The notes below the pieces were generated by a model that saw only the letters and a program-made list of their open reading frames with translations, made no database searches and was not told where the DNA came from. A stretch of 64,000 bases of DNA from Escarpia spicata (taxonomy: Eukaryota; Annelida; Polychaeta; Sabellida; Siboglinidae). The stretch lies in the NCBI GenBank assembly GCA_963995525.1, contig OZ023208.1, forward strand, positions 19,045,658 to 19,109,657. Reading direction: 5' to 3'. Below, piece by piece: positions 53,101 through 64,000 of this stretch; within the stretch, counting starts at the first letter, position 1, and each line of letters starts with the position of its first letter. The translations under genes and the position numbers were made by a program.

Positions 53101-54306
53101 CTCACGAGACAATCATGTCCCATGTCAAAGTGTTCGAAAAAAAGTTATGCATATCACAGCAAAACGGTATTTTTAGTGAACTTTTTTCGGCGGACGGATC
53201 CTTAATGTGGTCTTACCCCAAATATATCTTTTGCATGTTACAAATCTTCACGAAGGCTATATTGATATCAAGCTACACACATGACTAGATTAACCACAAA
53301 TGAGAATGCATGTTACCGTTTTATCTCCGTCACGTAAGTTACAAGAACATATTACGTAATTTATAGGTGTGAAAACTCATCCCCGTTTGATGTTTTATGT
53401 TGTCTAAAGCAGCAGTACATTCAGTACCCACGAGACAAACATGTCCCATGTCAAAGTGTTCGAAAAAAATTGATGCATATCACAGCAAAACGGTATTTGT
53501 AGTGCACTTTTTTCGGCGGAAGGATCCTTAATGTGGTCTTACCCCAAATAGATGTTTTGTTTGTTACAAATCTTCACGAAGGCTAGACTGATATCAAGCT
53601 ACACACATAACTAGATTAACCACAAATGGGATTGCATGTTACCGTTTTATCTCCATCACGTAAGTTACAAGAACATATTACGTAATTTATAGGTGTGAAA
53701 ACTCATCCCCATTTGATGTTTTATCTTGTCTAAAGCAGCAGTACATTCAGTACTCACGAAACAAACATGTCCCATGTCAAAGTGTTCGAAAAAAAGTTAT
53801 GCATATCACAGCAAAACGGTATTTTTAGTGAACTTTTTTCGGCGGACGGATCCTTAATGTGGTCTTACCCCAAATATATGTTTTGCATGTTACAAATCTT
53901 CACGAAGGCTAGATTGATATCAAGCTACACACATAACTAGATTAACCACAAATGGGAATGCATGTTACCGTTTTATCTCCGTCACGTAAGTTACAAGAAC
54001 ATATTACGTAAGTTATAGGTTTGAAAATTCATCCCCATTTGATGTTTTATCTTGTCTAAAGCAACAGTACATTCAGTACCCACGAGACAAACATGTCCCA
54101 TGTCAAAGTGTTCGAAAAAAAGTTATGCATATCACAGCAAAACGGTATTTTTAGTGAACTTTTTTCGGCGGACGGATCCTTAATGTGGTCTTACCCCAAA
54201 TGTATGTTTTGCATGTTACAAATCTTCACGAAGGCTAGATTGATATCAAGCTACACACATAACTAGATTAACCACAAATGGGATTGCATGTTACCGCTTT
54301 ATCTCC
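48320..54306. repeat. ~6-kb segmental duplication, copy 2
   Basis: This is the partner of 27465-33450 at 20,856 bp and includes B block 4. One private change is at about 52960 (ATAACAAGATTAATT here, ATAACTAGATTAATT in copy 1 near 32104). It overlaps the 8,145-bp-offset pair on both sides, which shows that successive duplication events were laid over one another. Confidence 0.86.
50195..53051. repeat. Family B satellite block 4 (copy of block 2)
   Basis: This is the long (~9-monomer) B form, matching block 2 at 20,856 bp. It has the same extra two monomers and the same EcoRI-containing CAGAATTCACG near 52445. The left and right A/B junctions are the same as in the other three blocks. The open frames at 51347-51598 and 51736-51987 are repeat by-products. 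Confidence 0.93.
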
Positions 54307-57300
54307 GTCACGTAAGTTACAGGAACATATTACGTAATCTATAGGTGTGAAAACTCATCCCCATTTGATGTTTTATCTTGTCTAAAGCAGCAGTACATTC
54401 AGTACTCACGAAACAAACATGTCCCATGTCAAAGTGTTCGAAAAAAAGTTATGCATATCACAGCAAAACGGTATTTTTAGTGAACGTTTTTCGGCGGACG
54501 GATCCTTAATGTGGTCTTACCCGAAATATATATTTTGCATGTTACAAATCTTCACGAAGGCTATATTGATATCAAGCTACACACATGACTAGATTAACCA
54601 CAAATGAGAATGCATGTTACCGTTTTATCTCCGTCACGTAAGTTACAAGAACATATTACGAAAGTTATAGGTTTGAAAACTCATCCCCATTTGATGTTTT
54701 ATCTTGTCTAAGGCAACAGTACATTCAGTACCCACGAGACAAACATGTCCCATGTCAAAGTGTTCGAAAAAAATGTATGCATATCACATCAAAACGGAAT
54801 TTGTAGTGCACTTTTTTCGGTGGAAGGATCCTTAAAGTGGTCTTACCCCAAATAGATGTTTTGCATGTTACAAATCTTCACGAAGGCTAGATTGATATCA
54901 AGCTACACACATAACTAGATTAACCACAAATGGGATTGCATGTTACCGTTTTATCTCCGTCACGTAAGTTACAAGAACATATTACGTAATTTATAGGTGT
55001 GAAAACCTATCCCCATTTGATGTTTTATCTTGTCTAAAGCAGCAGTACATTCAGTACTCACGAGACAAACATGTCCCATGTCAAAGTGTTCGAAAAAAAG
55101 TTATGCATATCACAGCAAAACGGTATTTTTAGTGAACTTTTTTCGGCGGACGGATCCTTAATGTGGTCTTACCCCAAATATATGTTTTGCATGTTACAAA
55201 TCTTCACGAAGGCTAGACTGATATCAAGCTACACACATAACTAGATTAACCACAAATGGGATTGCATGTTACCGCTTTATCTCCGTCACGTAAGTTACAG
55301 GAACATATTACGTAAGTTATAGGTGTGAAAACTCATCCCCATTTGATGTTTTATCTTGTCTAAAGCAGCAGTACATTCAGTACTCACGAGACAAACATGT
55401 CCCATGTCAAAGTGTTCGAAAAAAAGTTATGCATATCACAGCAAATCGGTATTTTTAATGCACTTTTTTCGGCGGACGGATCCTTAATGTGGTCTTACCC
55501 CAAATAGATGTTTTGCATGTTACAAATCTTCACGAAGGCTAGACTGATATCAAGCTACACACATAACTACATTAACCACAAATGGGATTGCATGTTACCG
55601 TTTTATCTCCGTCACGTAAGTTACAAGAACATATTACGTAATTTATAGGTGTGAAAACCTATCCCCATTTGATGTTTTATCTTGTCTAAAGCAGCAGTAC
55701 ATTCAGTACTCACGAGACAAACATGTCCCATGTCAAAGTGTTCGAAAAAAAGTTATGCATATCACAGCAAAACGGTATTTTTAGTGAACTTTTTTCGGCG
55801 GACGGATCCTTAATGTGGTCTTACCCCAAATGTATGTTTTGCATGTTACAAATCTTCACGAAGGCTAGATTGATATCAAGCTACACACATAACTAGATTA
55901 ACCACAAATGGGATTGCATGTTACCGCTTTATCTCCGTCACTTAAGTTACAAGAACATATTACGTAATTCATAGGTGTGAAAACTCATCCCCATTTGATG
56001 TTTTATCTTGTCTAAAGCAGCAGTACATTCAGTACTCACGAAACAAACATGTCCCATGTCAAAGTGTTCGAAAAAAAGTTATGCATATCACAGCAAAACG
56101 GTATTTTTAGTGAACTTTTTTCGGCGGACGGATCCTTAATGTGGTCTTACCCCAAATGTATGTTTTGCATGTTACAAATCTTCACGAAGGCTAGATTGAT
56201 ATCAAGCTACACACATAACTAGATTAACCACAAATGGGATTGCATGTTACCGTTTTATCTCCGTCACGTAAGTTACAGGAACATATTACGTAAGTTTTAG
56301 GTATGAAAACTCATCCCCATTTGATATTTTATCTTGTCTAAAGCAGCAGTACTTTCAGTACTCACGAAACAAACATGTCCCATGTCAAAGTGTTCGAAAA
56401 AAAGTTATGCATATCACAGCAAAACGGTATTTTTAGTGAACTTTTTTCGGCGGACGGATCCTTAATGTGGTCTTACCCCAAATATATGTTTTGCATGTTA
56501 CAAATCTTCACGAAGGCTAGATTGATATCAAGCTACACACATAACTAGATTAACCACAAATGGGAATGCATGTTACCGTTTTATCTCCGTCACGTAAGTT
56601 ACAAGAACATATTACGTAAGTTATAGGTTTGAAAATTCATCCCCATTTGATGTTTTATCTTGTCTAAAGCAACAGTACATTCAGTACCCACGAGACAAAC
56701 ATGTCCCATGTCAAAGTGTTCGAAAAAAATGTATGCATATCACAGCAAAACGGAATTTGTAGTGCACTTTTTTCGGCGGAAGGATCCTTAAAGAGGTCTT
56801 ACCCCAAATAGATGTTTTGCATGTTACAAATCTTCACGAAGGCTAGATTGATATCAAGCTACACACATAACTAGATTAACCACAAATGGGATTGCATGTT
56901 ACCGTTTTATCTCCGTCACGTAAGTTACAAAAACATATTACGTAATTTATAGGTGTGAAAACCTATCCCCATTTGATGTTTTATCTTGTCTAAAGCAGCA
57001 GTACATTCAGTACTCACGAGACAAACATGTCCCATATCAAAGTGTTCGAAAAAAAGTTATGCATTTCACAGCAAAACGGTATTTGTAGTGCACTTTTTTC
57101 GGCGGAAGGATCCTTAATGTGATCTTACCCCAAATAGATGTTTTGCATGTTACAAATCTTCACGAAGGTTAGACTAATATCAAGCTACACACATAACTAG
57201 ATTAACCACAAATGGGAATGCATGTTACCGTTTTATCTCCGTCACGTAAGTTACAAGAACATATTACGTAATTTATAGGTGTGAAAACTCATCCCCATTT

Positions 57301-60300
57301 GATGTTTTATCTTGTCTAAAGCAGCAGTACATTCAGTACTCACGAAACAAACATGTCCCATGTCAAAGTGTTCGAAAAAAAGTTATGCATATCACAGCAA
57401 AACGGTATTTTTAGTGAACGTTTTTCGGCGGACGGATCCTTAATGTGGTCTTACCCCAAATATATATTTTGCATGTTACAAATCTTCACGAAGGCTATAT
57501 TGATATCAAGCTACACACATGACTAGATTAACCACAAATGAGAATGCATGTTACCGTTTTATCTCCGTCACGTAAGTTACAAGAACATATTACGAAAGTT
57601 ATAGGTTTGAAAACTCATCCCCATTTGATGTTTTATCTTGTCTAAGGCAACAGTACATTCAGTACCCACGAGACAAACATGTCCCATGTCAAAGTGTTCG
57701 AAAAAAATGTATGCATATCACATCAAAACGGAATTTGTAGTGCACTTTTTTCGGCGGAAGGATCCTTAAAGTGGTCTTACCCCAAATAGATGTTTTGCAT
57801 GTTACAAATCTTCACGATGGCTAGATTGATATCAAGCTACACACATAACTAGATTAACCACAAATGGGATTGCATGTTACCGTTTTATCTCCGTCACGTA
57901 AGTTACAAGAACATATTACGTAATTTATAGGTGTGAAAACCTATCCCGATTTGATGTTTTATCTTGTCTAAAGCAGCAGTACATTCAGTACTCACGAGAC
58001 AAACATGTCCCATGTCAAAGTGTTCGAAAAAAAGTTATGCATATCACAGCAAAACGGTATTTTTAGTGAACTTTTTTCGGCGGACGGTTCCTTAATGTGG
58101 TCTTACCCCAAATATATGTTTTGCATGTTACAAATCTTCACGAAGGCTAGACTGATATCAAGCTACACACATAACTAGATTAACCACAAATGGGATTGCA
58201 TGTTACCGCTTTATCTCCGTCACGTAAGTTACAGGAACATATTACGTAAGTTATAGGTGTGAAAACTCATCCCCATTTGATGTTTTATCTTGTCTAAAGC
58301 AGCAGTACATTCAGTACTCACGAGACAAACATGTCCCATATCAAAGTGTTCGAAAAAAAGTTATGCATATCACAGCAAATCGGTATTTTTAGTGCACTTT
58401 TTTCGGCGGACAGATCCTTAATGTGGTCTTACCCGAAATAGATGTTTTGCATGTTACAAATCTTCACGAAGGCTAGATTGATATCAAGCTACACACATAA
58501 CTAGAATAACCTCAAATGGGAATGCATGTTACCGTTTTATCTCCGTCACGTAAGTTACAAGAACATATTACGTAATCTATAGGTGTGAAAACCTATCCCC
58601 ATTTGATGTTTTATCTTGTCTAAAGCAGCAGTACATTCAGTACTCACGAGACAAACATGTCCCATGTCAAAGTGTTCGAAAAAAAGTTATGCATATCACA
58701 GCAAAACGGTATTTTTAGTGAACTTTTTTCGGCGGACGGATCCTTAATGTGGTCTTACCCCAAATGTATGTTTTGCATGTTACAAATCTTCACGAAGGCT
58801 AGATTGATATCAAGCTACACACATAACTAGATTAACCACAAATGGGATTGCATGTTACCGCTTTATCTCCGTCACGTAAGTTACAAGAACATATTACGTA
58901 ATTTATAGGTGTGAAAACTCATCCCCATTTGATGTTTTATCTTGTCTAAAGCAGCAGTACATTCAGTACTCACGAAACAAACATGTCCCATGTCAAAGTG
59001 TTCGAAAAAAAGTTATGCATATCACAGAAAAACGGTATTTTTAGTGAACTTTTTTCGGCGGACGGATCCTTAATGTGGTCTTACCCCAAATATATGTTTT
59101 GCATGTCACAAATCTTCACGAAGGCTAGATTGATATCAAGCTACACACTTAACTAGATTAACCACAAATGGGAATGCATGTTACCGTTTTATCTCCGTCA
59201 CGTAAGTTACAGGAACATATTACGTAAGTTTTAGGTGTGATAACTCATCCCCATTTGATATTTTATCTTGTCTAAAGCAGCAGTACTTTCAGTACTCACG
59301 AAACAAACATGTCCCATGTCAAAGTGTTCGAAAAAAAGTTATGCATATCACAGCAAAACGGTATTTTTAGTGAACTTTTTTCGGCGGACGGATCCTTAAT
59401 GTGGTCTTACCCCAAATATATGTTTTGCATGTTACAAATCTTCACGAAGGCTAGATTGATATCAAGCTACACACATAACTAGATTAACCACAAATGGGAA
59501 TGCATGTTACCGTTTTATCTCCGTCACGTAAGTTACAAGAACATATTACGTAAGTTATAGGTTTGAAAATTCATCCCCATTTGATGTTTTATCTTGTCTA
59601 AAGCAACAGTACATTCAGTACCCACGAGACAAACATGTCCCATGTCAAAGTGTTCGAAAAAAATGTATGCATATCACAGCAAAACGGAATTTGTAGTGCA
59701 CTTTTTTCGGCGGAAGGATCCTTAAAGAGGTCTTACCCCAAATAGATGTTTTGCATGTTACAAATCTTCACGAAGGCTAGATTGATATCAAGCTACACAC
59801 ATAACTAGATTAACCACAAATGGGATTGCATGTTACCGTTTTATCTCCGTCACGTAAGTTACAAAAACATATTACGTAATTTATAGGTGTGAAAACCTAT
59901 CCCCATTTGATGTTTTATCTTGTCTAAAGCAGCAGTACATTTAGTACTCACGAGACAAACATGTCCCATATCAAAGTGTTCGAAAAAAAGTTATGCATAT
60001 CACAGCAAAACGGTATTTGTAGTGCACTTTTTTCGGCGGAAGGATCCTTAATGTGATCTTACCCCAAATAGATGTTTTGCATGTTACAAATCTTCACGAA
60101 GGTTAGACTAATATCAAGCTACACACATAACTAGATTAACCACAAATGGGATTGCATGTTACCGTTTTATCTCCGTCACGTAAGTTACAGGAACATATTA
60201 CGTAAGTTATAGGTGTGAAAACTCATCCCCATTTAATATTTTATCTTGTCTAAAGCAACAGTACATTCAGTACTCACGAGACAAACATGTCCCATGTCAA

Positions 60301-63300
60301 AGTGTTCGAAAAAAAGTTATGCATATCACAGCAAAACGGTATTTTTAGTGCACTTTTTTCGGCGGACGGATCCTTAATGTGGTCTTACCCCAAATAGATG
60401 TTTTGCATGTTACAAATCTTCACGAAGGCTAGATTGATATCAAGCTACAAACATAACTAGATTAACCACAAATGGGATTGCATGTTACCGCTTTATCTCC
60501 GTCACGTAAGTTACAAGAACATATTACGTAAGTTATAGGTGTGAAAACTCATCCCCATTTGATGTTTTATCTTGTCTGAAGCAGCAGTACATTCAGTACT
60601 CACGAGACAAACATGTCCCATGTCAAAGTGTTCGAAAAAAAGTTATGCATATCACAGCAAATCGGTATTTTGAGTGCACTTTTTTCGGCGGATGGATCCT
60701 TAATGTGGTCTTACCCCAAATATATGTTTTGCATGTTACAAATCTTCACGAAGGCTAGATTGATATCAAGCTACACACATAACTAGATTAACCACAAATG
60801 GGAATGCATGTTACCGTTTTATTTCCGGCACGTAAGTTACAGGAACATATTACGTAAGTTATAGGTGTGAAAACTCATCCCCATTTGATGTTTTATGTTG
60901 TCTAAAGCAGCAGTATATTCAGTACTCACGAGACAAACATGTCCCATGTCAAAGTGTTCGAAAAAAAGTTATGCATATCACAGCAAAACGGTATTTTTAG
61001 TGAACTTTTTTCGGCGGACGGATCCTTAATGTGGTCTTACCCCAAATATATGTTTTGCATGTTACAAATCTTCACGAAGGCTAGATTGATATCAAGCTAC
61101 ACACATAACTAGAATAACCACAAATGGGAATGCATGTTAACGTTTTATCTCCGTCACGTAAGTTACAAGAACATATTACGTAAGTTATAGGTTTGAAAAC
61201 TCATCCCCATTTGATGTTTTATCTTTTCTAAAGCAGCAGTACATTCAGTACCCACGAGACAAACATGTTCCATATCAAAGTGTTCGACACAAATGTATGC
61301 ATATCACAGCAAAACGGTATTTGTAGTGCACTTTTTTCGGCGGAAGGATCCTTAAAGTGGTTTTACCCCAAATAGATGTTTTGCATGTTACAAATCTTCA
61401 CGAAGGCTAGAATGATATCAAGCTACACACATAACTAGATTAACCACAAATGGGATTGCATGTTACCGTTTTATCTCCGTCACGTAAGTTACAGGAACAT
61501 ATTACGTAAGTTATAGGTGTGAAAACTCATACCCATTTAATGTTTTATCTTGTCTAAAGCAACAGTACATTCAGTACTCACGAGACAAACATGTCCCATG
61601 TCAAAGTGTTCGAAAAAAAGTTATGCATATCACAGCAAAACGGTATTTTTAGTTAACTTTTTTCGGCGGATGGATCCTTAATGTGGTCTTACCCCAAATA
61701 TATGTTTTGCTTGTTACAAATCTTCACGAAGGCTAGATTTATATCAAGCTACACACATAACTAGATTAACCACAAATGGGATTGCATGTTACCGTTTTAT
61801 CTCCGTCACGTAAGTTACAGGAACATATTACGTAAGTTATAGGTGTGAAAACTCATCCCCATTTAATGTTTTATCTTGTCTAAAGCAACAGTACATTCAG
61901 TACTCACGAGACAAACTTGTCCCATGTCAAAGTGTTCGAAAAAAAGTTATGCAAATCACAGCAAAACGGTATTTTTAGTGCACTTTTTTCAGCGGACGGA
62001 TCCTTAATGTGGTCTTATCCCAAATATATGTTTTGCATGTTACAAATCTTCACGAAGGCTAGATTGATATCACGCTACACACATAACAAGAATAACCACA
62101 AATGGGAATGCATGTTAACGTTTTATCTCCGTCACGTAAGTTACAAGAACATATTACGTAAATTATAGGTTTGAAAACTCATCCCCATTTGATGTTTTAT
62201 CTTTTCTAAAGCAGCAGTACATTCAGTACCCACGAGACAAACATGTCCCATGTCAAAGTGTTCGAAAAACAATTATGCATATCACAGCAAAACGGTATTT
62301 GTAGTTCACTTTTTTCGGCGGAAGGATCCTTAATGTGGTCTTACCCCAAATAGATGTTTTGCATGTTACAAATCTTCACGAAGCCTAGACTGATATCTAG
62401 CTACACACATAACTAGATTAACCACAAATGGGATTGCATGTTACCGTTTTATCTCCGTCACGTAAGTTACAAGAACATATTACGTAATTTATAGGTGTGA
62501 AAACTCATCCCCATTTGATGTTTTATCTTGTCTAAAGCAGCAGTACATTCAGTACTCACGAAAGAAACATGTCCCATGTCAAAGTGTTCGAAAAAAAGTT
62601 ATGCATATCACATAAAAACGGTATTTTTAGTGAACTTTTTTCGGAGGACGGATCCTTAATGTGGTCTTACCCCAAATATATGTTTTGCATGTCACAAATC
62701 TTCACGAAGGCTAGATTGATATCAAGCTAAACACATAACTAGATTAACCACAAATGGGAATGCATGTTACCGTTTTATCTCCGTCTCGTAAGTTACAGGA
62801 ACATATTACCTAAGTCATAGGTGTGAAAACTCATCCCCATTTGATGTTTTATCTTGTCTAAAGCAGCAGTACATTCAGTACTCACGAGACAAACATGCCC
62901 CATGTCTAAGTGTTCGAAAAAAAGTTATGCATATCACAGCAAAACGGTATTTTTAGTGAACGTTTTTCGGCGGACGGATCCTTAATGTGGTCTTACCCCA
63001 AATATATGTTTTGCATGTTACAAATCTTCACGTAGGCTAGATTGATATCAAGCTACACACATAGCTAGAATAACCACAAAAGGGAATGCATGTTAACGTT
63101 TTATCTCCGTCACGTAAGTTACAAGAACATATTACGTAAGTTATAGGTTTGAAAACTCATCCCTATTTGATGTTTTATCTTGTCTAAAGCAGCAGTACAT
63201 TCAGTACCCACGAGATAAACATGTCCCATGTCAAAGTGTTCGAAAAAAATGTATGCATATCACAGCAATACGGTATTTGTAGTGCACTTTTTTCGGCGGA

Positions 63301-63788
63301 AGGATCCTTAAAGTGGTCTTACCCCAAATAGATGTTTTGCATGTTACAAATCTTCACGAAGGCTAGACTGATATCAAGCTACACACATAACTAGATTAAC
63401 CACAAATGGGATTGCATGTTACCGTTTTATCTCCGTCACGTAAGTTACAAGAACATATTACGTAATTTATAGGTGTGAAAACCTATCCCCATTTGATGTT
63501 TTATCTTGTCTAAAGCAGCAGTACATTCAGTACTCACGAGACAAACATGTCTCATGTCAAAGTGTTCGAAAAAAAGTTATGCATATCACAGCAAAACGGT
63601 ATTTTTAGTGAACTTTTTTCGGCGGACGGATCCTTAATGTGGTCTTACCCCAAATATATGTTTTGCATGTTACAAATCTTCACGAAGGCTAGACTGATAT
63701 CAAGCTACACACATAACTAGATTAACCACAAATGGGATTGCATGTTACCGTTTTATCTCCGTCACGTAAGTTACAAGAACATATTACG
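53052..63788. repeat. Family A satellite, region V, to array edge
   Basis: About 33 A monomers. Up to about 58310 it is mostly collinear with 45067-50165 at 8,145 bp. From about 60200 the monomers carry many private changes without a close partner elsewhere in the window: ATTTCCGGCACG near 60820, ACATGTTCCATATC near 61265, GTTCGACACAAATG near 61283, AACTTGTCCC near 61915, ACATGCCCCATGTC near 62894 and ATTACCTAAGTCATAGG near 62806. The last monomer is cut off after ATATTACG at 63788. The 83-codon frame at 61917-62168 lies within repeats and is discounted. Confidence 0.92.
53212..58310. repeat. 25-monomer (8,145-bp) offset duplication, copy 2
   Basis: This is the partner of 45067-50165. Private changes include TAATTCATAGG near 55967, AGGTATGAAAAC near 56299, GCATTTCACAG near 57061, CACGATGGCTAG near 57815 and CGGACGGTTCC near 58081 (BamHI lost). 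The number of private changes rises to the right, toward the array edge. Confidence 0.78.
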
Positions 63789-63896
63789 GCCATTGTTGCT
63801 GCGGGAAGGACGTCTGATGTAGCTGAAATAGTTAGATCGTTTGCGTTACACACTAATAGCAATTTTACAATCCCTTTATACCCTTCACAGCATATG

Positions 63897-63906
63897 GCGC
63901 ATGCGC
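63897..63906. promoter_or_regulatory. GCGCATGCGC palindrome (NRF1-like)
   Basis: This perfect 10-bp palindrome, in the context GGCGCATGCGCA, matches the known NRF1 consensus YGCGCAYGCGCR at 11 of 12 positions. A shorter relative lies 55 bp downstream. It may mark a promoter just outside the array, but one short motif is weak evidence. Confidence 0.35.
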
Positions 63907-63951
63907 ACTTACGAATAACGCCCTAGTCTACGGTTCTATTACAACATTTCG

Positions 63952-63959
63952 CGCATGCG
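63952..63959. promoter_or_regulatory. CGCATGCG palindrome (NRF1-like, weaker)
   Basis: The context TCGCGCATGCGTTC gives an 8-bp palindrome sharing the GCGCATGCG core with the site at 63897-63906. It is a weaker match to the NRF1 consensus (the last GCGC is GCGT). Function is unknown. Confidence 0.28.
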
Positions 63960-64000
63960 TTCTAACGCATAACTGACTAGTCTCGGATGTCTTTGCTTTC

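Larger units (their letters stand above)
1..63788. repeat. Satellite DNA array, ~326-bp monomer, ~196 tandem copies
   Basis: The same unit recurs without interruption. The start of the string TCAAAGTGTTCG falls at 1, 327, 654 and 980, and so on, giving spacings of 326-327 bp. One representative copy counted by hand is 326 bp with 118 G+C (36%). All copies run in the same orientation, and no transposon, gene or unrelated spacer interrupts 63.8 kb. Most monomers contain one BamHI site (for example 72-77 and 399-404), one EcoRV site and one TTCGAA site, so BamHI would be expected to give a 326-bp ladder. A few copies have lost BamHI by point change (near 9205, 17350, 18314, 58087 and 58412). The array runs off the left edge and stops at 63788. 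Family knowledge: arrays like this typically form centromeric, pericentromeric or other heterochromatin. Which of these applies here cannot be told from the sequence. Confidence 0.98.
63789..64000. other. Unique sequence flanking the array
   Basis: After ATATTACG at 63788 the repeat stops abruptly and 212 bp of unrelated sequence follow, with more CpG than the satellite. I see no similarity to either monomer family. The open frame at 63732-63926 crosses the junction and is not credible as a gene. It could be ordinary chromosomal DNA or the end of a transposon. No terminal repeat or target-site duplication can be judged from one side. Confidence 0.85.

Noticed and set aside
61917..62168. 83-codon open frame near the array edge
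   Set aside because: It lies wholly in degenerate A monomers. No related open frame is kept in other copies.
1..63788. CRISPR array
   Set aside because: Repeats are directly adjacent 326-bp units with no short repeat/unique spacer pattern.
1..63788. Telomeric or subtelomeric repeat tract
   Set aside because: No TTAGG, TTAGGG or similar short tandem runs were seen on either strand.
63732..63926. 64-codon open frame crossing the array boundary
   Set aside because: It begins in the satellite and ends in unique DNA. There is no sign of a real start, domain or upstream signal.

Overview
The window is almost entirely one satellite DNA array. Positions 1-63788 hold about 196 head-to-tail copies of a monomer of about 326 bp (326 bp and 36% G+C when one copy is counted by hand), all in the same orientation. 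Only the last 212 bp (63789-64000) is non-repetitive. I see no credible protein-coding gene, tRNA, rRNA, CRISPR array or transposon. This is eukaryotic heterochromatin-type sequence, of the centromeric, pericentromeric or other constitutive kind. The array is already in progress at base 1, and its right edge is captured at 63788. I cannot name the species: I do not recognise the monomer, and the unique flank is too short.

Two monomer families are present. Family A (about 164 copies) carries a CGAAAAAA / TTTTTTCG inverted repeat, a BamHI site, an EcoRV site and often a perfect ATTACGTAAT palindrome. Family B (about 31 copies, by eye about 10-14% different from A) occurs only in four blocks: 20214-22420, 29339-32195, 36180-38386 and 50195-53051. 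All four blocks enter and leave family A at the same sequence positions, so they descend from one ancestral A/B/A junction set that was later copied. Blocks 1 and 3 are one version (about 7 monomers). Blocks 2 and 4 are a longer version (about 9 monomers).

On top of the 326-bp period lies a patchwork of nested duplications, most of them whole numbers of monomers. They are 652 bp (2-mer), 1,304 bp (4-mer), 2,282 bp (7-mer, in two places), 4,565 bp (14-mer), about 8,145-8,150 bp (25-mer, in two places), 14,341 bp (44-mer), 15,966 bp (49-mer) and 20,856 bp (64-mer). Copies within a duplication differ by only a few bases, whereas neighbouring monomers differ by several percent. This is the pattern expected from recent unequal exchange or amplification of multi-monomer segments. 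There is no single clean higher-order repeat across the window.

Layout: 1-7665, two copies of a 14-monomer unit; 7666-20213, family A with 4-mer, 7-mer and 25-mer duplications; 20214-53051, the zone containing the four B blocks and two large segmental duplications; 53052-60200, family A partly copied from the region 8.1 kb upstream; 60200-63788, a more degenerate array edge; 63789-64000, unique flank with two CpG-containing palindromes resembling NRF1-type sites. Short open frames (60-83 codons) exist but are by-products of the repeats.
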